Shown here: positions 11,330 to 23,613 of the stretch, in pieces
How positions within the stretch are numbered: position 1 is the first letter of the stretch
Layout of the letters: every line of letters starts with the position of its first letter
Source of the DNA: Allacma fusca
Taxonomy: Eukaryota; Arthropoda; Collembola; Symphypleona; Sminthuridae
NCBI GenBank assembly: GCA_947179485.1
Contig: OX359249.1
Span: 53,579,402-53,643,401 of the forward strand
DNA length: 64,000 nucleotides
Reading direction: 5' to 3'
Program-made: the position numbers and the translations under genes
Notes under the pieces: model-generated
Seen by the model: the letters and a program-made list of their open reading frames with translations, nothing else
Told to the model about the DNA's origin: nothing
Databases searched by the model: none

Positions 11330-11690
11330 TCACAGGCTGGAATTTTGTAAATTTCCTTGCTATCCTATGTTCCTACAGGGAGGACCTATACGATTTCAGA
11401 AATCCCCGCTGAAAAAAGTTCAAGGATTTTCAAAATCCCTGTTGGCAAAAATAAGTTCCCTACAAGACGTCAAATACCTGTCAGATAAGTCCAACCAATT
11501 TAAAAATCCCTGTTTGCATATCCTGAAACACGTCAACAAATTTAAAAATCCCTACCAATAAAAAGGTCAATAAATCTAAAAATCCCTGTTCGCAAAAATG
11601 AATCCATTCCCTTTGAGATCTTCCCTGCCAGAAATATTTGTTTCTTGGGAAGAATCTTCCCACCTTCCCACAAAAATCTGACCTCTGAAC
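11330..11690. repeat. AAATCCCTG word array
   Basis: AAAATCCCTG, AAAAATCCCT, TTCCCTGCC and relatives recur irregularly. A weaker copy of the same theme lies at about 44500-44700. Probably a remnant of a non-autonomous hAT element, though termini are not defined. Confidence 0.4.
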
Positions 11691-13614
11691 AACGTTTGCA
11701 AAAACTTGAGGGTTTCAATCGTTCAAAAGTTTCTTATCAACACAATTTTCAATAAGTAACCCAGATCAACCATCTACAACATCAGTACAGTTTAATGGTC
11801 TGAAACTCTTGGTAACGCATGTGAATGTAACAGAATGGCTGATATGATTTTTGTCCTCTTTTCAGTAACCAATAAATAACCGACTCGACGACGGAAAGTC
11901 TGTCGTTAACACATGTAAGATTTAACGCATAAGTTAAAAAGTTAATAAATTTCCCAGATTATTTTTAAAGTCTTAAATACATATTGACTATAAAATAAAT
12001 CCCAAATAAGTTATTTATTGTATACACAGGCAGTAGTCAGTAACTTCCAGTCAAACCCACATTGTGCATGTATTTGAATCGTATTGGCTGATATGTTTAG
12101 CCCTCATTTAACTACTAACAAATAGTTCTTGAGCAAGCGGAAAACAACATAAGTCGGGTCACTGGAAACAGAGTGTGCATCTAATAATATTTGCATTTAA
12201 TAATCAACGTTTTGGCTGGTATGATTAGCTCTAATTTAACCATTAACAAATAGTCCGCTATAGTATAAAGAAATATTATATGTAAATATATACCACCACA
12301 TATTACACGCTACACTCTAAAAGCCTGTCGACGTCATATCATGCATAGATTGAAATTTTACTGATGGCTGAAATGAGCTGCCCATTTGTTGGCCAGAAAA
12401 GCGTGATGTAATATTCAAGTAATTTTTTTATTGCACTTAGTTTGTTTTCAATTTTGGTTTTTATAAAGTTTCCATCAAAGTACTAAAATGAATATAATCA
12501 AGAGAAAGTAAAATTTCAATTCTAAAGTTTTTTGAAACAAATTACAACAAGATGGTAAGACCACAAGCGGCATTATCCCCTGCTCTGCTGTACTGCCAAT
12601 TTCAATACAGATAAAAAACTAGAATGTTCTGAGAAAATTTTAATTACGTGGTATTAGTATATTATAGACGGAAAAGTACAGATTGAACTTAACTTAAAGG
12701 ACCCAACTATATCGATTTGCGATAATACAATCAAAAACTTTACATTATTAAGACTGATTGAAACCCGACATTCCCATGGCTTTGGCGGGTGACTTGATTG
12801 CTAGTATTTATTTTTTCATGAGTAACTCCATACAAAGTGGTACGAGGACTTGCAAGTATGTGGTAATATTTTGTTCCTACGTTATATGTACACGCATACA
12901 TTGGGGTACTCTAAACTAAAGAAGTGCACGTTCATTTGACGAAGCGCTAACATACTTTTTCATATAGAAATAAAATATAGGTTTAACATTTGACATTTTC
13001 GGCTTACCTGCATGTTGTGAGAAATTTATATTTGTGAGGTATTTGAGGCTAAAATTGATTATATTTCAAGCTCTGCAAAAGTGTATAGACAGATCTTTGT
13101 CAAATGAACATGCATTAATTGAGTCTAGTGTTAAATAACCTATGTGTATGCAACAGGATTTAAATATGACCTCACTTAGTAGGTGGTAGTCCAGGTACCA
13201 TTTCGATGGATCTGCACTCAAAAATGTCATTAAAAAGATCAAATAAATTACATTTTGCTTATGCAACTGTTTTTCTGGACCACGACTTTTCAAAAATTAG
13301 AGAATTCTAGAAAAACTGCAAATAAAAAAATTCCTGGAAACTCTGTTCTTCGAAATGTATTTTATCATCAAATGGTTTAGGATAATTTGGATGGCTAATT
13401 TTAAAACAATTATTTGATTTGGCAGCAGTTTTATATTATACCGCTGCTGTTACCTTTATTAAAAACTTGCATTTTTATTTTCACCTTTGGTATTTCCGTA
13501 TTTTTTGACAATCACAATGAAAAACAGCTAAAAGCCTACTATCCTGAAAACTCCATATGATGAAAGTCCTATCTTAAAAATATATTATGAGTTGATTTAG
13601 AATTTGTCGATGGC
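11691..13614. other. 3' side of the Six4/5 gene, no exon recognised
   Basis: AT-rich sequence. It would hold the 3' UTR and any further exons of the minus-strand homeobox gene. I searched the minus frames and found nothing resembling the long C-terminal region of Six4/5 proteins. Confidence 0.4.
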
Positions 13615-13954
13615 TTACGATATATTTAAGTGCTGTTGTTGAGGTGTCCGATCGCGCTGCCTCTTGTTTTTAAACCAGTTGCTTACTTGCGTCATTGTTA
13701 ATCCCGTCATTTTTGCCAACGAGCGTTTTTCATCCGGTGTGGGGTAGCGATTCCTTCGATAGCATTCTTTCAGAGCATTTCGAGATTTTTCCTTAAAGCA
13801 GTAAACTGTTTCTTCGCCATCCCAAATAGTTTTAGGAAGTGGGTATTTCTTCCTCAATCTATATTTGTCAACTGCGCCCAGAGGTCGACCTCGTATCTTT
13901 TCTGCCTCTTTGTAGTGCGCCCTATACCACAGCTGCTGCAATTCAGCGTGATTT
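13615..13954 (-). CDS. Six4/5: Six4/5 exon 3 (end of SIX domain and homeodomain)
   Basis: Acceptor CTTACAG|A at 13955/13954. The codon split with exon 2 restores Arg in [12 protein letters not shown]. It contains the rest of the SIX domain and the whole homeodomain, then [10 protein letters not shown] and TAA. The TAA lies inside ATC|GTAAGC, so the exon could instead be spliced onward at 13619. Confidence 0.9.
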
Positions 13955-16900
13955 CTGTAAGTAGTATTTGATTATGTTTTTCTGTTATTAGTAATTGAAT
14001 TAATTTATTTAGTTTCCCGGTAGTTCGCAATTCCAACAATTTCCCTTTACCAACACTCAAATACTGTATGTACATTTGAACAATTTGGGCAAATATGCAT
14101 TAAAAGTTAGGAGTTCTTATCTAACTTGATTTTATCTTACCTAGCTGAAAATTCATTATTTTCCAATATTTTGTAGAACTCTTGAAATGATGAGCAGTGA
14201 AAAGCAACACTAGCTTGAGCTCGTAAGACTGCTTCCGATCCAATGAGTAGTTCAGGTGGCAGGGTGCATAAAAAGTTTCGCAAACACCTCACGTCTCCTG
14301 CTTGCTGTAATGCCTCACATAAACAGACAACCTGAGGAAAACCAAAAACATGTAACAAGAAATCCTTCAGTTTAAATTAAATCCAATCCGTCGAAAATTG
14401 TGAGAAGGTTGCCAGAAACCAGATTTGGAAACTGAACCATTTCGAACTTCCCTTCCAAGATTACTCATTGCATTGACCTCAAGTGACCATAATTTTTGTT
14501 TTACATTATATTCTGAAAATTAAACAATGATTTATCCATACAGAAATGTGTTTATGTACATATCGATGGCTGAAACGAACAACCATACTGTTGAAGTGCA
14601 AACTTGCAAAATGCAACCATAATGTTTAATATATGCGTTCTACTACGTGAGTGGAGCAGCATGGCGGACTACATATTGCTGATAAAAATTGACTCTTCAA
14701 CAAATCATCTGAGATCCTTCCTCCCACATTGGCCATTAATTGTCCTTTGATGAAGATTTTAAATTCAAATTTTTTTTTCACGAATAGGGTTCAAAATAAA
14801 ATTCTGTACTTGAGAACTACCTTGATTGCCAAAAAAGTACAATTACTTTCAACTAAAATCATTAGTTGAGAGCTCGTTTGAAAGAAATGGGTCTACAAGC
14901 CAAACAATTTTAAAATCCCAGTCAAAGTTTTTCCAATTGTATACATATCTACACATGAGGTTTTACCAAAATATTTACAGCCTTTAGTCCTAATTGTGAG
15001 GCCCACCACAACGAAAGATAGCAATTTGAATCACTTTGTCAAACCAACACGTTCTTGTGGTTAGTTCATCTAAAGTTCAGCGCCTAGGAATTTGTAGGTC
15101 TAAGTTACACCAATTCACGTTAATGCAATTAATTTGCCCTTAGATTTATGTGTCTAACTCTTTCAGTTCCAAAGTCTTGCGTGACAAAAATAAATCGGGG
15201 TAAATAAATACTTCAACAAAAATGCTTCACTTTAAAAAATATTTTGCCGTAAAGTTCTATTTTAATGATTGTAAGCAAGGATATTTGGAGATAATTCCAA
15301 CTGTAATAAATATAACATCTCATTATCTTTCATTTAATCATAAACGCAATGCTGAAACAGTTAAATAAAAGAATACATATAAATATGCTTCAGGGAAATG
15401 AATTGGAATATATGAACGTGTAAGAAATAATTATAAGGCATTCTTAAAGTGTTGCCACTACTACTGCAGAACTAGTGAGTGACTATTTGCCATAATGTGT
15501 AAACATACATACATTTTATTACTCAATATTTACAAAGTAACGCATATTTGGAATTGGAAGCGATAAAGGATACGATTGTGTGATGATAAAACCATAAGAT
15601 AATACGGATGTTTTCCCAAGCTTAAGCAATGATTCTGTACTGAAGTTAGGGTCGAAAAGGATTAAAGGAAATGTCAACACAACTAACCATAAGCAATAAG
15701 CTACCATGAGCAACGTTGAAAACTCTATAAAGCTGGTCACTAGAAGTAGTGCCTGCATCTAATAATATTCGCTATTAAAAATTAACATCCCAATTTAGAT
15801 TTTAGCGTATAATCTAAAACATCAGCGGGTAACATGATATCTAGTAAGCTCGTTCTCTCCAACTAGTCAAGCAGAGGTGAAATCCGTTTTGAACTTATTG
15901 TTTTTAGTCAAATCTTATATGCATATGCTTCTCCCTGGTACAATACCCTCGGTAGGATTGCGCTCTTACCCATGATTGAAACTAATGTAACTGTTCCACA
16001 CACAAATATAGAATATCATGTTACAATCTAGCCCAGGATCCAATTGTCCTGTCGTAAAATGAGGGGAGGGGTAAACCTTTGCTGCAGGAAACTAATAACT
16101 GACATTTGACTTAATTTCTAAAAACAGTGCGTTGCCAATGCAAGCGTTACGAATACCAAAGTGTATCAAGCTGATTTTTTATATAAGCGTTTGATTATTT
16201 CATTGGATTAATGTGGGGACACCGGATGAAAATGGCGTGTTCAAATGATAAAATACATTTATTTAGCCTAAATTTTACAAACTATATAGTAATAGCTTAA
16301 TTGCCGAATAAACAAAAGGTTGTTTGAATAAAGGTAAACATTCAGAATAAAATTTCCAAAACAGGTTCGTATTGACATCATTAAGATAGTCCACAATAAA
16401 GTATTCACAAAGATAACGATAGCGCTTACCATTTAACCACTTACTGGATTCAAATTGAATATCTTTAATGTTACTATTCGAGTTTATTGTCCTTGGAATT
16501 GGATTCCTTAATTTGGCATCCACGTAATGGAAAAGAAAGACTATAAATGTATGGTTTGACCAAGTTATGCTAAAGGTAATATGTGCTACATTCCTGTGTA
16601 ACTTTTGTCGTCATTGGGGAAGAATCTGGGGTGATTGTTATTTGTACTTTAATTGTGCAACTAGTTTGTAGCAGGAAATTACTTGTATCTTGCAAACTTA
16701 AACCGTATGCATAATCACTTAAGAATTATCAGCTAGAATAACACAGTTCAGACGTAATTTAAAGATTACTCCATTCACAATGGTATGGAATACTAATTTT
16801 ATATATGAAGCTCGGATCGTGAACCTAATTTGATTTCACTTCAACTGCAATGAAGATGTGGAAAGGGAATACAGTCGTTGACAAAATGATCCTGATTTTG

Positions 16901-17253
16901 ATTTCATTCACTTTAAAAGAACATAATTTGAGTACCTGTTCTTGATTGAATATAAATTTCCGTGATGAGGAACTTCCCGTATAACTATGACCATCACCCG
17001 AAAGATACGGCCAGTTTTCACTTATAGGTTGGAATTTATTTTTTTTTTCATTGTTACTACTCTCCTGTTCATATTTGACAAAATGGTGATTTGTAGTGTT
17101 GCTTTGCTGACTCTGAGTACGACAATCGTTGAAGGGATCAGCAGAAGAAATCACACCTTTGCAGTAACTACTACTCGTCTCCCTGCTTAATGAAGGAGAT
17201 GGATTGTTAGCATGATACAAGTGATATTCTCGATTTGAAACGACGGATTCCAT
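13615..17253 (-). CDS. Six4/5: Six4/5-class SIX homeobox transcription factor (three coding exons)
   Basis: Exons 17253-16936, 14331-14141 and 13954-13615 join in frame to 282 codons. Residues 1-98 are a Ser/Asn-rich leader. About 99-211 form the SIX domain ([28 protein letters not shown]). About 212-272 are the homeodomain, with [10 protein letters not shown] in helix 3 and the recognition Asn at residue 266. [16 protein letters not shown] and [16 protein letters not shown] are typical of Six4/5 rather than Six1/2 or Six3/6. In animals these nuclear DNA-binding factors act with Eya/Dach partners in muscle, gonad and sense-organ development. The protein ends ten residues after the homeodomain, far shorter than usual. 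The stop overlaps a good splice donor, so further exons may be missing. Introns are about 2.6 kb and 186 bp. Confidence 0.92.
14141..14331 (-). CDS. Six4/5: Six4/5 exon 2 (SIX domain)
   Basis: Acceptor TTTTCCTCAG|G at 14332/14331 and donor CTAG|GTAAG at 14141/14140 (phase 2). The 191 bp encode [13 protein letters not shown] through ILENNEFSA, the middle of the SIX protein-interaction domain. The splice reconstructs the conserved [12 protein letters not shown] run exactly. Confidence 0.9.
14332..16935 (-). other. Six4/5 intron 1
   Basis: A 2,604-bp AT-rich intron. A 79-codon hydrophobic minus-strand ORF (15758-15519) and an 82-codon non-ATG ORF (16523-16275) lie inside, but neither resembles a known protein or has exon signals I trust. 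Confidence 0.75.
16936..17253 (-). CDS. Six4/5: Six4/5 exon 1
   Basis: Starts at ATG 17253, preceded in frame by a TAA at 17262-17260, which supports this start. It encodes 106 codons ending FIFNQEQ at a CAG|GTACT donor (phase 0). The first 98 residues are Ser/Asn-rich with no known domain. The last residues begin the SIX domain. Confidence 0.88.
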
Positions 17254-18544
17254 ATCTATTTATGTGCTGACACTGGAGACTGACAAAGACTTGTTCTCAC
17301 TGTCATGGACGCAAATTAACTGTACTTTTCCAGTGCTTTACTCTTTTTGCTTCAATTCATTCCACCCTTTGTCAATTTAGATAGAAAGCACATCATATCA
17401 AGGTTTCGACAACGGGAGGCAGTCACACCCTTATAAAATCCCGAAAATTCTTGTCTAGGGCTCACAAAATCTAACTTCACAAAATCTCAACAAGCTGCGC
17501 ATCTTATTGGTCTATCCTGAACCAACGAGGATCGTCATCCGTGCAGAATTTGCGTCAATTCCATTGATCTTGCTCAGCCGGGAGGAGCTACAAAGGGCTC
17601 ATGATGAGATGACAAACCCAACCTTTCTTCCGAGCAAACTACCTTGGATACATACCATTTTCAGCTTTTCTCTCTTGAATGTGATTGGGCGTAAAATTTT
17701 CGTTTCTTTTAAGTATTCATTTGACATTACTGCGCAACCTTCCAGAACTTGAGAAGCTTCATAAGCCTCTATCTCCTTGAATGTTCGTAATACCCTTTAA
17801 GCGAAATATGAGTATGCAAACAGTAAATTACACACATTACATACATAATAATGACTATTAGCATCGACGGATATAAGCTGTATGAGTTAGTATGTATGCA
17901 GTGATAAAAATCATTTTATTGTATTTTTATTGAGCACTTACTAAAACATTCATCCTTGGTGATAAACGACGTTTACAAATAAATCTGGTAGTGAGTTGGT
18001 AGCATATGCACTGCACTATTTATCTTATCGCAGTACACGCACAAAATAGTTGTCTAACAAATTGCTACAAATTCGTACTGCTCTCTGATATAAATACGAA
18101 ATCAGTAAAGCTTCATATTGCTTCTGCAACAATATTCAACAGAATTTGTACATTCCATTCGACCAAAATCATATTTCAAATATTCAATTACAACTATTTT
18201 TCAGTTCGTTTTTGGGCATAGTAGAATAAAATGTATTTATTGTAATACTACTATTATATTTGAAATGAGATACAAGCAAACGCGCGTAAGACATTATTTG
18301 CTTACATAATAATTTATTATAGGACTACTCAGCCAGCGAGATTGCTGGTTTAACAATATGAATTACAAAGGCCGCAAATGGTTCTATGCATGGTATTATA
18401 AGTTTGCTAGTTCACAATAAATGAAATCCAAAAGTGCTGACAAAGTTCGTGCTGCTGCGTCCATGCTTAGTTATTTAGTTAAAAGATAACTAAGATAGTA
18501 TCAATTATTTAAGCTTTATGAATCACAATATTTCCGGGCAGAAC
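17254..18544. promoter_or_regulatory. upstream region of Six4/5, no defined element
   Basis: Immediately 5' of the homeobox gene, so it should include its promoter. I see no clear minus-strand TATA box. The only TATAAAA-like string (near 17431) is on the plus strand. Otherwise unremarkable AT-rich sequence. Confidence 0.3.
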
Positions 18545-18845
18545 CAATTGACTTAGTGCCCCTCATGGGTACAAAAATCCTGTACCTGGACCTGTTCCTG
18601 GACCCACATAACGGGTACTGTAAAAGTACCTTTACCCTTACCTGTACCCACATTAACAGGTCCAAAATTTGTGTACCAGTACCTGATCTCGATTTAAATG
18701 ATTGTACCTGTACCTGAAATGTACCTGTACCGAAAAGCAAATACCCCCAAATACTGTACCCATGGGTACAGGCATCTGGCTGTACCTGGACCTGTACTCT
18801 TCTTTTAAGATCCTCAGAATTTGTGGTAACTAATATTCCACACTG
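18545..18845. repeat. GTACCTG/GGGTAC word array
   Basis: About a dozen copies of GTACCTG plus GGGTAC, GTACCC and AGGTCC lie on both strands within 250 bp. The right border ATTCCACACTG (complement CAGTGTGGAAT) is hAT-like. No left terminus or TSD was found. Related in theme to the GGGTAC hAT element at 42540-44245. Confidence 0.5.
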
Positions 18846-20170
18846 TAAGAAAATTAATCGTTGCAATCAAACTTCACGACTTACATGATATTTCACGGAA
18901 ATAGTAAATCCTATATTACATTATGCTGCAAAAATAGTTGAGACCATGTTTAATTACTGGGTGTTTTAATTTAACTACTGCTTTGGTTTCAATGAAAAAT
19001 CGTTCAAAAATGGTACGAAAAGGTTCATGAGGCTGACAAAATATTTATGAAAAGGCAGTTTTTTAGAATACGGGATGCCAAAAGTCATAATTTAATGCAT
19101 TCCACAAATACTGCCAGCTGTTTTAATCAGCTTTTCTGTATGCACTCTTTTATGTTCAACGGTCAAGAATTGTAGTACTGTTCAATTATTCCTACACAAT
19201 TATTATATTAAAATCATCAAACTAGTTACCATTACTACAACCATTTTATTTGTAAATGATATATTTTACATATTTTATATAGCAAAAATGCAAGCTTATT
19301 TTATTTTGATTAGGTTGGATTTGCAAGGGAGTGAAATCCTAAATTAAATTGTATTTGGAGTCTTTTTTGTTGACCAATACTGGGTGGTTATTAATCTGTG
19401 CAATGTGTAGGGTAGTAACGCTTGCTGTCTCATTAGTCCATACAAATGCGTTAATGAATTTAACTAGTTTTGGAGCAAATTCTTATCCAGTTTTTATACT
19501 ATAATATTTGCGATACTACATTATACTAGTGATTTTTGACATTTTCACATTTCCGATACTATTTCATCCTAAACAAAGTTACTTTGTATTCGTGATCTAC
19601 TCAATATCCCCTTTCCATCAAATTTCATTAAAAACGTGGAATGCCTGTCAACAAAATTTGTTCAAATTCCTGTAAAACGAAAGCATAAACATATCAAAGA
19701 GAATGAAAAGTCAACGATCCATGGGGCATTATGAAATAAAAGAAGGCTAAGCACATGAAAAAATTCAAATGGGGTTCATGAAATTATAAATTTGTGTTGT
19801 GTTCAACACAGCACGTGTTGTAGTGTAGAGCAAGTTGCTTTCTTGATTTTACGTTTTCATAAAAGTACGCAACTATTTTAGGTACTTCGATCTCCGTTTT
19901 TGTCCACGAATACTTCAACATTTTCTTGGGAAATGGCTCTCAAGAGTGCAACATGAGTAAAAACAAGTTTTGTAACCAAATGCCTATTTTCATAAAACTT
20001 TGATTCTGTAACTTGTTTAAGGTGACGAAGAAGCTTACCTTGACAGGAAATTGTCTCCGTTGTAAAACAAAATGGCAGTATCTTTCATTTCACGTTAGCG
20101 TAACTCGGGGAATAAACACTAAACTTTGCAACCTCTACCTGTTAAAACCTTAGCAAATATAAGATTCTGC
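18846..20170. other. no gene recognised
   Basis: AT-rich, with only short chance ORFs. A small palindrome GTGTTGTGTTCAACAC lies near 19795-19811. Confidence 0.4.
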
Positions 20171-20428
20171 TTAAGTTCCGTTACAATTATCTGTGCCATT
20201 ACAAAGACATCTTTCAATGTTTAAATTTATAATTGTAAGTAGCATAATAATTTCTCCAATCTTAAATTTCCACAAATGAGCATGTATTCCATTCGTATTT
20301 ATAGAATTTACATACTCGACAAGATAACTTTGAACATCACTTTCATTTGCACTATCAGCAGTATCTGCATTTGAGTAAAGCTTCTCTTCGCCGGGCAATA
20401 AACCTAGAACTTGATCAATGATTTTGGA
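20171..20428 (-). pseudogene. unidentified ORF or last exon, interrupted by a hAT insertion
   Basis: On the minus strand, 86 codons run from the hAT target site (SKIIDQVLGLLPGEE) to a TAA at 20171-20173. On the far side of the transposon, removing one TSD copy continues this frame upstream for about 20 more codons, to a possible acceptor ACAAG near 21561. The protein is Asn/Ser-rich, then hydrophobic, ending NIERCLCNGTDNCNGT. I do not recognise it. It may be a host exon disrupted by the transposon or a chance ORF. Confidence 0.3.
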
Positions 20429-21509
20429 CAGGCGCGTAGCCAGGAATTGGCCAAGGGGGGGGGCAACATTAATTCGAACGTACATATGTAATCCGACACA
20501 TTCTATGGGAAATCCAATTCACGAATGTAAAACGCATCAAATTTTGCAAACTGAATTTCTGATTTTAAAATTCTCCACGTTTTACGATTCCATCAAATTT
20601 GAATAATTTTGGACCAGATTTTTAATTGGGCTTGATCAGATTTCGGAGAATTTCGAGACCTGGGTTCGCTTCTATCGTTTCAGCTGGTGCTTAACCTACT
20701 GTTCCTGTGACACACGTCTTTGCTTCGAAAAGAAACTGCGGATATCAGGCGTGCTTGACCTTTTCATAATGAAGAATTAAATACAATTCACTAATTTAAT
20801 AATTCTATCCAGCTTAAAAATTCCCTCGAAGCGATGCGTGTAAGTTACAGAAGCTAAAAGCTTTTAATATGAAAATATTTAAAGCCGCTGTTACGATACT
20901 TTTGTTGCCGTTGAAGGTTGAAGTCAAATCGACGAGGCAAAGGTCAAAGTGAAATCGGGATTTCGCAATGCATTCAAATCACCCGCTAAGCAAGGATGAA
21001 CACAATAAAAATATACTCTAGAATCACCCAAAACGTCTCTTTATTGAATGGTTTATTACCCACGGCTTCTTCCCGTCAAAAGTTGACCCATCCATACTCG
21101 CGAAAATCGTATCGAAATGCTTTTCCATAGAAATTTATTGATCTAGAAATCCTTTGCTCTCGCAATGGACAAACATTGCGATACGATTTTCGCGCGTATG
21201 GATGGGTCAATTAATGACGGGAGGAGCCGTGGGTAATAAATCATTCACACGAAACATGCAAATTGCATGGGTGATTCTAGAGTTATGCTGTTTATACACA
21301 GATATTTACATGGAATACTGCATATGTTGAGTTTCGAAGTGATTTTTTTTTTACAAATAAAAAAAATGTACTGTCAAATCGCTAAAAATGTTTGCATGTC
21401 TCGGTATGGACTGATTTATTTTTAACTTTTTGAGTGATTTGAGAGTATTTTATTTCGAATGGGGGGGGGCAATTGCCCCCCTTGCCCCCCCCCCTTGGCT
21501 ACGCGCCTG
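20429..21509. mobile_element. non-autonomous hAT element, 1,081 bp
   Basis: Perfect terminal inverted repeats CAGGCGCGTAGCCA/TGGCTACGCGCCTG are flanked by an exact 8-bp target duplication ATTTTGGA (20421-20428 and 21510-21517). Subterminal G-runs (AAGGGGGGGG and the mirror CCCCCCCCCTT) are inverted. No transposase is encoded. A palindromic element at 21015-21283 is nested inside. Confidence 0.92.
21015..21283. mobile_element. palindromic foldback MITE nested in the hAT element
   Basis: Ends ACTCTAGAATCACCC/GGGTGATTCTAGAGT. Long inverted arms share TTTATTACCCACGGC, GACCCATCCATAC and CGCGAAAATCGTATCG with their complements across a short centre at about 21125-21170. No clear target duplication and no ORF. 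Confidence 0.8.
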
Positions 21510-21936
21510 ATTTTGGATGAATACACATTCAGAGGACTCGAATTTTGATAATGGCTTGTAAAGTATAGAAAATTTTACACTTTCATTAGATATATAAGAT
21601 GTATAAGTTATATTATATGCCAAAACTTGGAGCTTCCGTAGCAAACTTTGTGTCGCCTTTGAAAATTGTGTTCAGTCAACCCTAGTAAACCAGTGTAATT
21701 ATTCCAGGAGTCCAAAATGTAACAATAAATACATTAAGATGATGACGAGTTTTTAAACTCACAAACAAATTTATTTTTAATCTTTTTGTGTTGCATCTTT
21801 GCCCGAAAATGTTTGCGCATAATTTAATAAATATATAACCAGTTATTCTACAGACATTATTCCATGGATTTGTAAAATACCTCATTTTTGTATAAAAAAT
21901 ACCAAACACTTTCTATTTTTTTCGTAACATAAAATA

Positions 21937-22200
21937 CTAAATAAGATACCAGCAACTAGTTTTTGTAAAATGCCTAAGTAAAATACAAATCAAAAACTGC
22001 TTCAAAAATATTAAAGTAGAAAATACTTTCTGTAATACTTCAAAATGAGGAAATACATGAAATTGTTGTTTTGGAAATCGAGTACAGAATTTCAAAAATA
22101 CAATCTTTCTGAATTTTTCATCCGACAATCTAGATCTACGCGCACTAAAAATCAGTCCTGTAATGCTAAACAATCGTTCCGCAGGAGCTGAAGATGGCAA
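21937..22200 (-). pseudogene. hAT transposase C-terminal (hATC) fragment
   Basis: The minus strand encodes [22 protein letters not shown] and [16 protein letters not shown], the hAT dimerisation-domain signature (SAPSER-FS-AG-I-S-RRS-L-PE). The rest of the 87-codon frame is not conserved and there is no RNase H-like catalytic core upstream. It is a dead fragment of the autonomous family. Confidence 0.8.
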
Positions 22201-22304
22201 TGGTGTATTTAAAAGTAGTATTCGAAACTACCAATTTCTTATAATTTTGAAAGCATGCTAACGAGAAGAATCATGCTCTCTGATGTTACTTCCATAAAAA
22301 TAAA

Positions 22305-22475
22305 TCCTGTGCGTTTTCTACGAGTTCGGAAAGGAACCGGAACCGGTTAGGGAACCATTTCCCGGACTCGAACATATCGGTTCCGGTTTCGGGAATATAA
22401 ATGGGATTTTTTTCGGTTCGGGAAAACGATTCGGTTCGAGTCCGTGTTTTGGTACCGTTCAGAAACACTAATGCC
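22305..22475. repeat. GAACCGG/CGGTTCGGG word array
   Basis: GGAACCGG, CCGGTTCC, TTCGGG and their complements recur in about 170 bp. The right border (GTTCAGAAACACTA, complement TAGTGTTTCTGAAC) is hAT-like. No left partner was found. Confidence 0.5.
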
Positions 22476-22699
22476 GTTTAATATTTCCAGCTGATACGAC
22501 GTTTGTTAATCCATAAAAAACGTTCCTATAATAGATGTTACGGGTCACAAATAGCTTTCAACAAGCACGACTGCGGCAATTTCAAAAGTTTGAGTACTTG
22601 AATATTTTGATCAAGTATTTTATTTCAAGTAGTTACATTACTACTAGTAATCAAGCCATCCGCCGAGGAGGATGGGATGTCTGAATTTTAATGTTGATA

Positions 22700-23116
22700 A
22701 TAATTTAAATGCAACAATAATGTTTTATATACAAATACCCTAGAAGTTATATTTTTTACAGTAATTACACAGAATTAATTTAAAAAAGATTTGTGCTATC
22801 TGTAGCCTATTTACGAAATTACCTAATATTAAATTAATAATTAATTTCGTAAATAGCTATATGTATCTGTAGCAACTTCATTGCTGGAGTGACTTTATCT
22901 GTTGTTACAATAAGCAATAATCGTATGGATACGGGCATGGAGGCTTATAGCCCATCGACAACAATAATAAGCTCATCCCATTTAAGCTAGCATCATTAGC
23001 TCATTTGTGGGTTAATATCGGATCTGCTGTTTTTAAATTAAGTTAGGATGCATGTAGGATAGTAGACAAAAAAATGTAAACATTGTTTTTAAGTTAATCT
23101 GACGTTGCGATGTTTT
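22700..23116. other. no gene recognised
   Basis: AT-rich. A small inverted pair ATTTACGAAATTA/TAATTTCGTAAAT sits at about 22808-22856. Confidence 0.4.
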
Positions 23117-23465
23117 TCAAAATAATTAAATGTTGTGATAAATAAAGGTTATACATGGTACGTTTAAAAATGTGCTATTTTAGCTGAACAAATGTTTGTC
23201 AGCTAGCTTTGCTTTGAAATTTTCCAGTTCATATGCATTATGCTGTACAACTTTACTAAAATTATTAGAACAGGTAACAAAATTTTTGAATGAACGCTTT
23301 GACTGTAGGAAAAAACGTTTCAACATTTTGTGGCAGGTATTTTTGCAACAAATGCTGTAACTATTTTTGGCCTTTCAATGTAATTTCAATATATCGTCGA
23401 CTAAAATTGATAACCAGCCATTTAAAATACTTACAAAGAGGAACGTCTCGCTCAAAACTCAAATG

Positions 23466-23556
23466 TAAAAACCGGCCATAATTACCCGCTTCCCCTACGC
23501 TCCGCGGTGCGGATTGTAGGCTCTAGTGCAAAGAATAATTATGACCGGTTTTCACT
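23466..23556. mobile_element. short inverted-repeat element
   Basis: TAAAAACCGGCCATAATTA at the left and TAATTATGACCGGTTTT at the right form roughly 17-bp imperfect inverted ends around a short GC-richer core. MITE-sized. No TSD established. Confidence 0.5.
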
Positions 23557-23613
23557 GCAGGGGGTATAGATGGTTTTTAAAATAATTAAATGATATGATA
23601 AATAAATGCTATT

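Larger units (their letters stand above)
21690..22690 (-). mobile_element. decayed hAT transposon, AAATAC/AAGTATTT word family
   Basis: A hAT transposase C-terminus (next entry) lies inside a stretch rich in AAATAC and GTATTT words at both ends (21880-22070 and 22600-22640). Termini are not clearly defined. The GAACCGG array at 22305-22475 appears to be inserted within it. Confidence 0.55.

Noticed and set aside
13066-13293. Possible fourth exon of Six4/5
   Set aside because: The peptide resembles no SIX C-terminal region and I see no convincing phase-2 acceptor.
15519-15758. 79-codon hydrophobic minus-strand ORF in Six4/5 intron 1
   Set aside because: Has an ATG and a hydrophobic stretch, but no homology I recognise and no clear promoter or splice context. 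Such ORFs are expected by chance.
16275-16523. 82-codon minus-strand ORF in Six4/5 intron 1 as an extra exon
   Set aside because: It begins at GTG rather than ATG, and inserting it would disrupt the SIX domain, which is already perfectly joined by exons 1 and 2.
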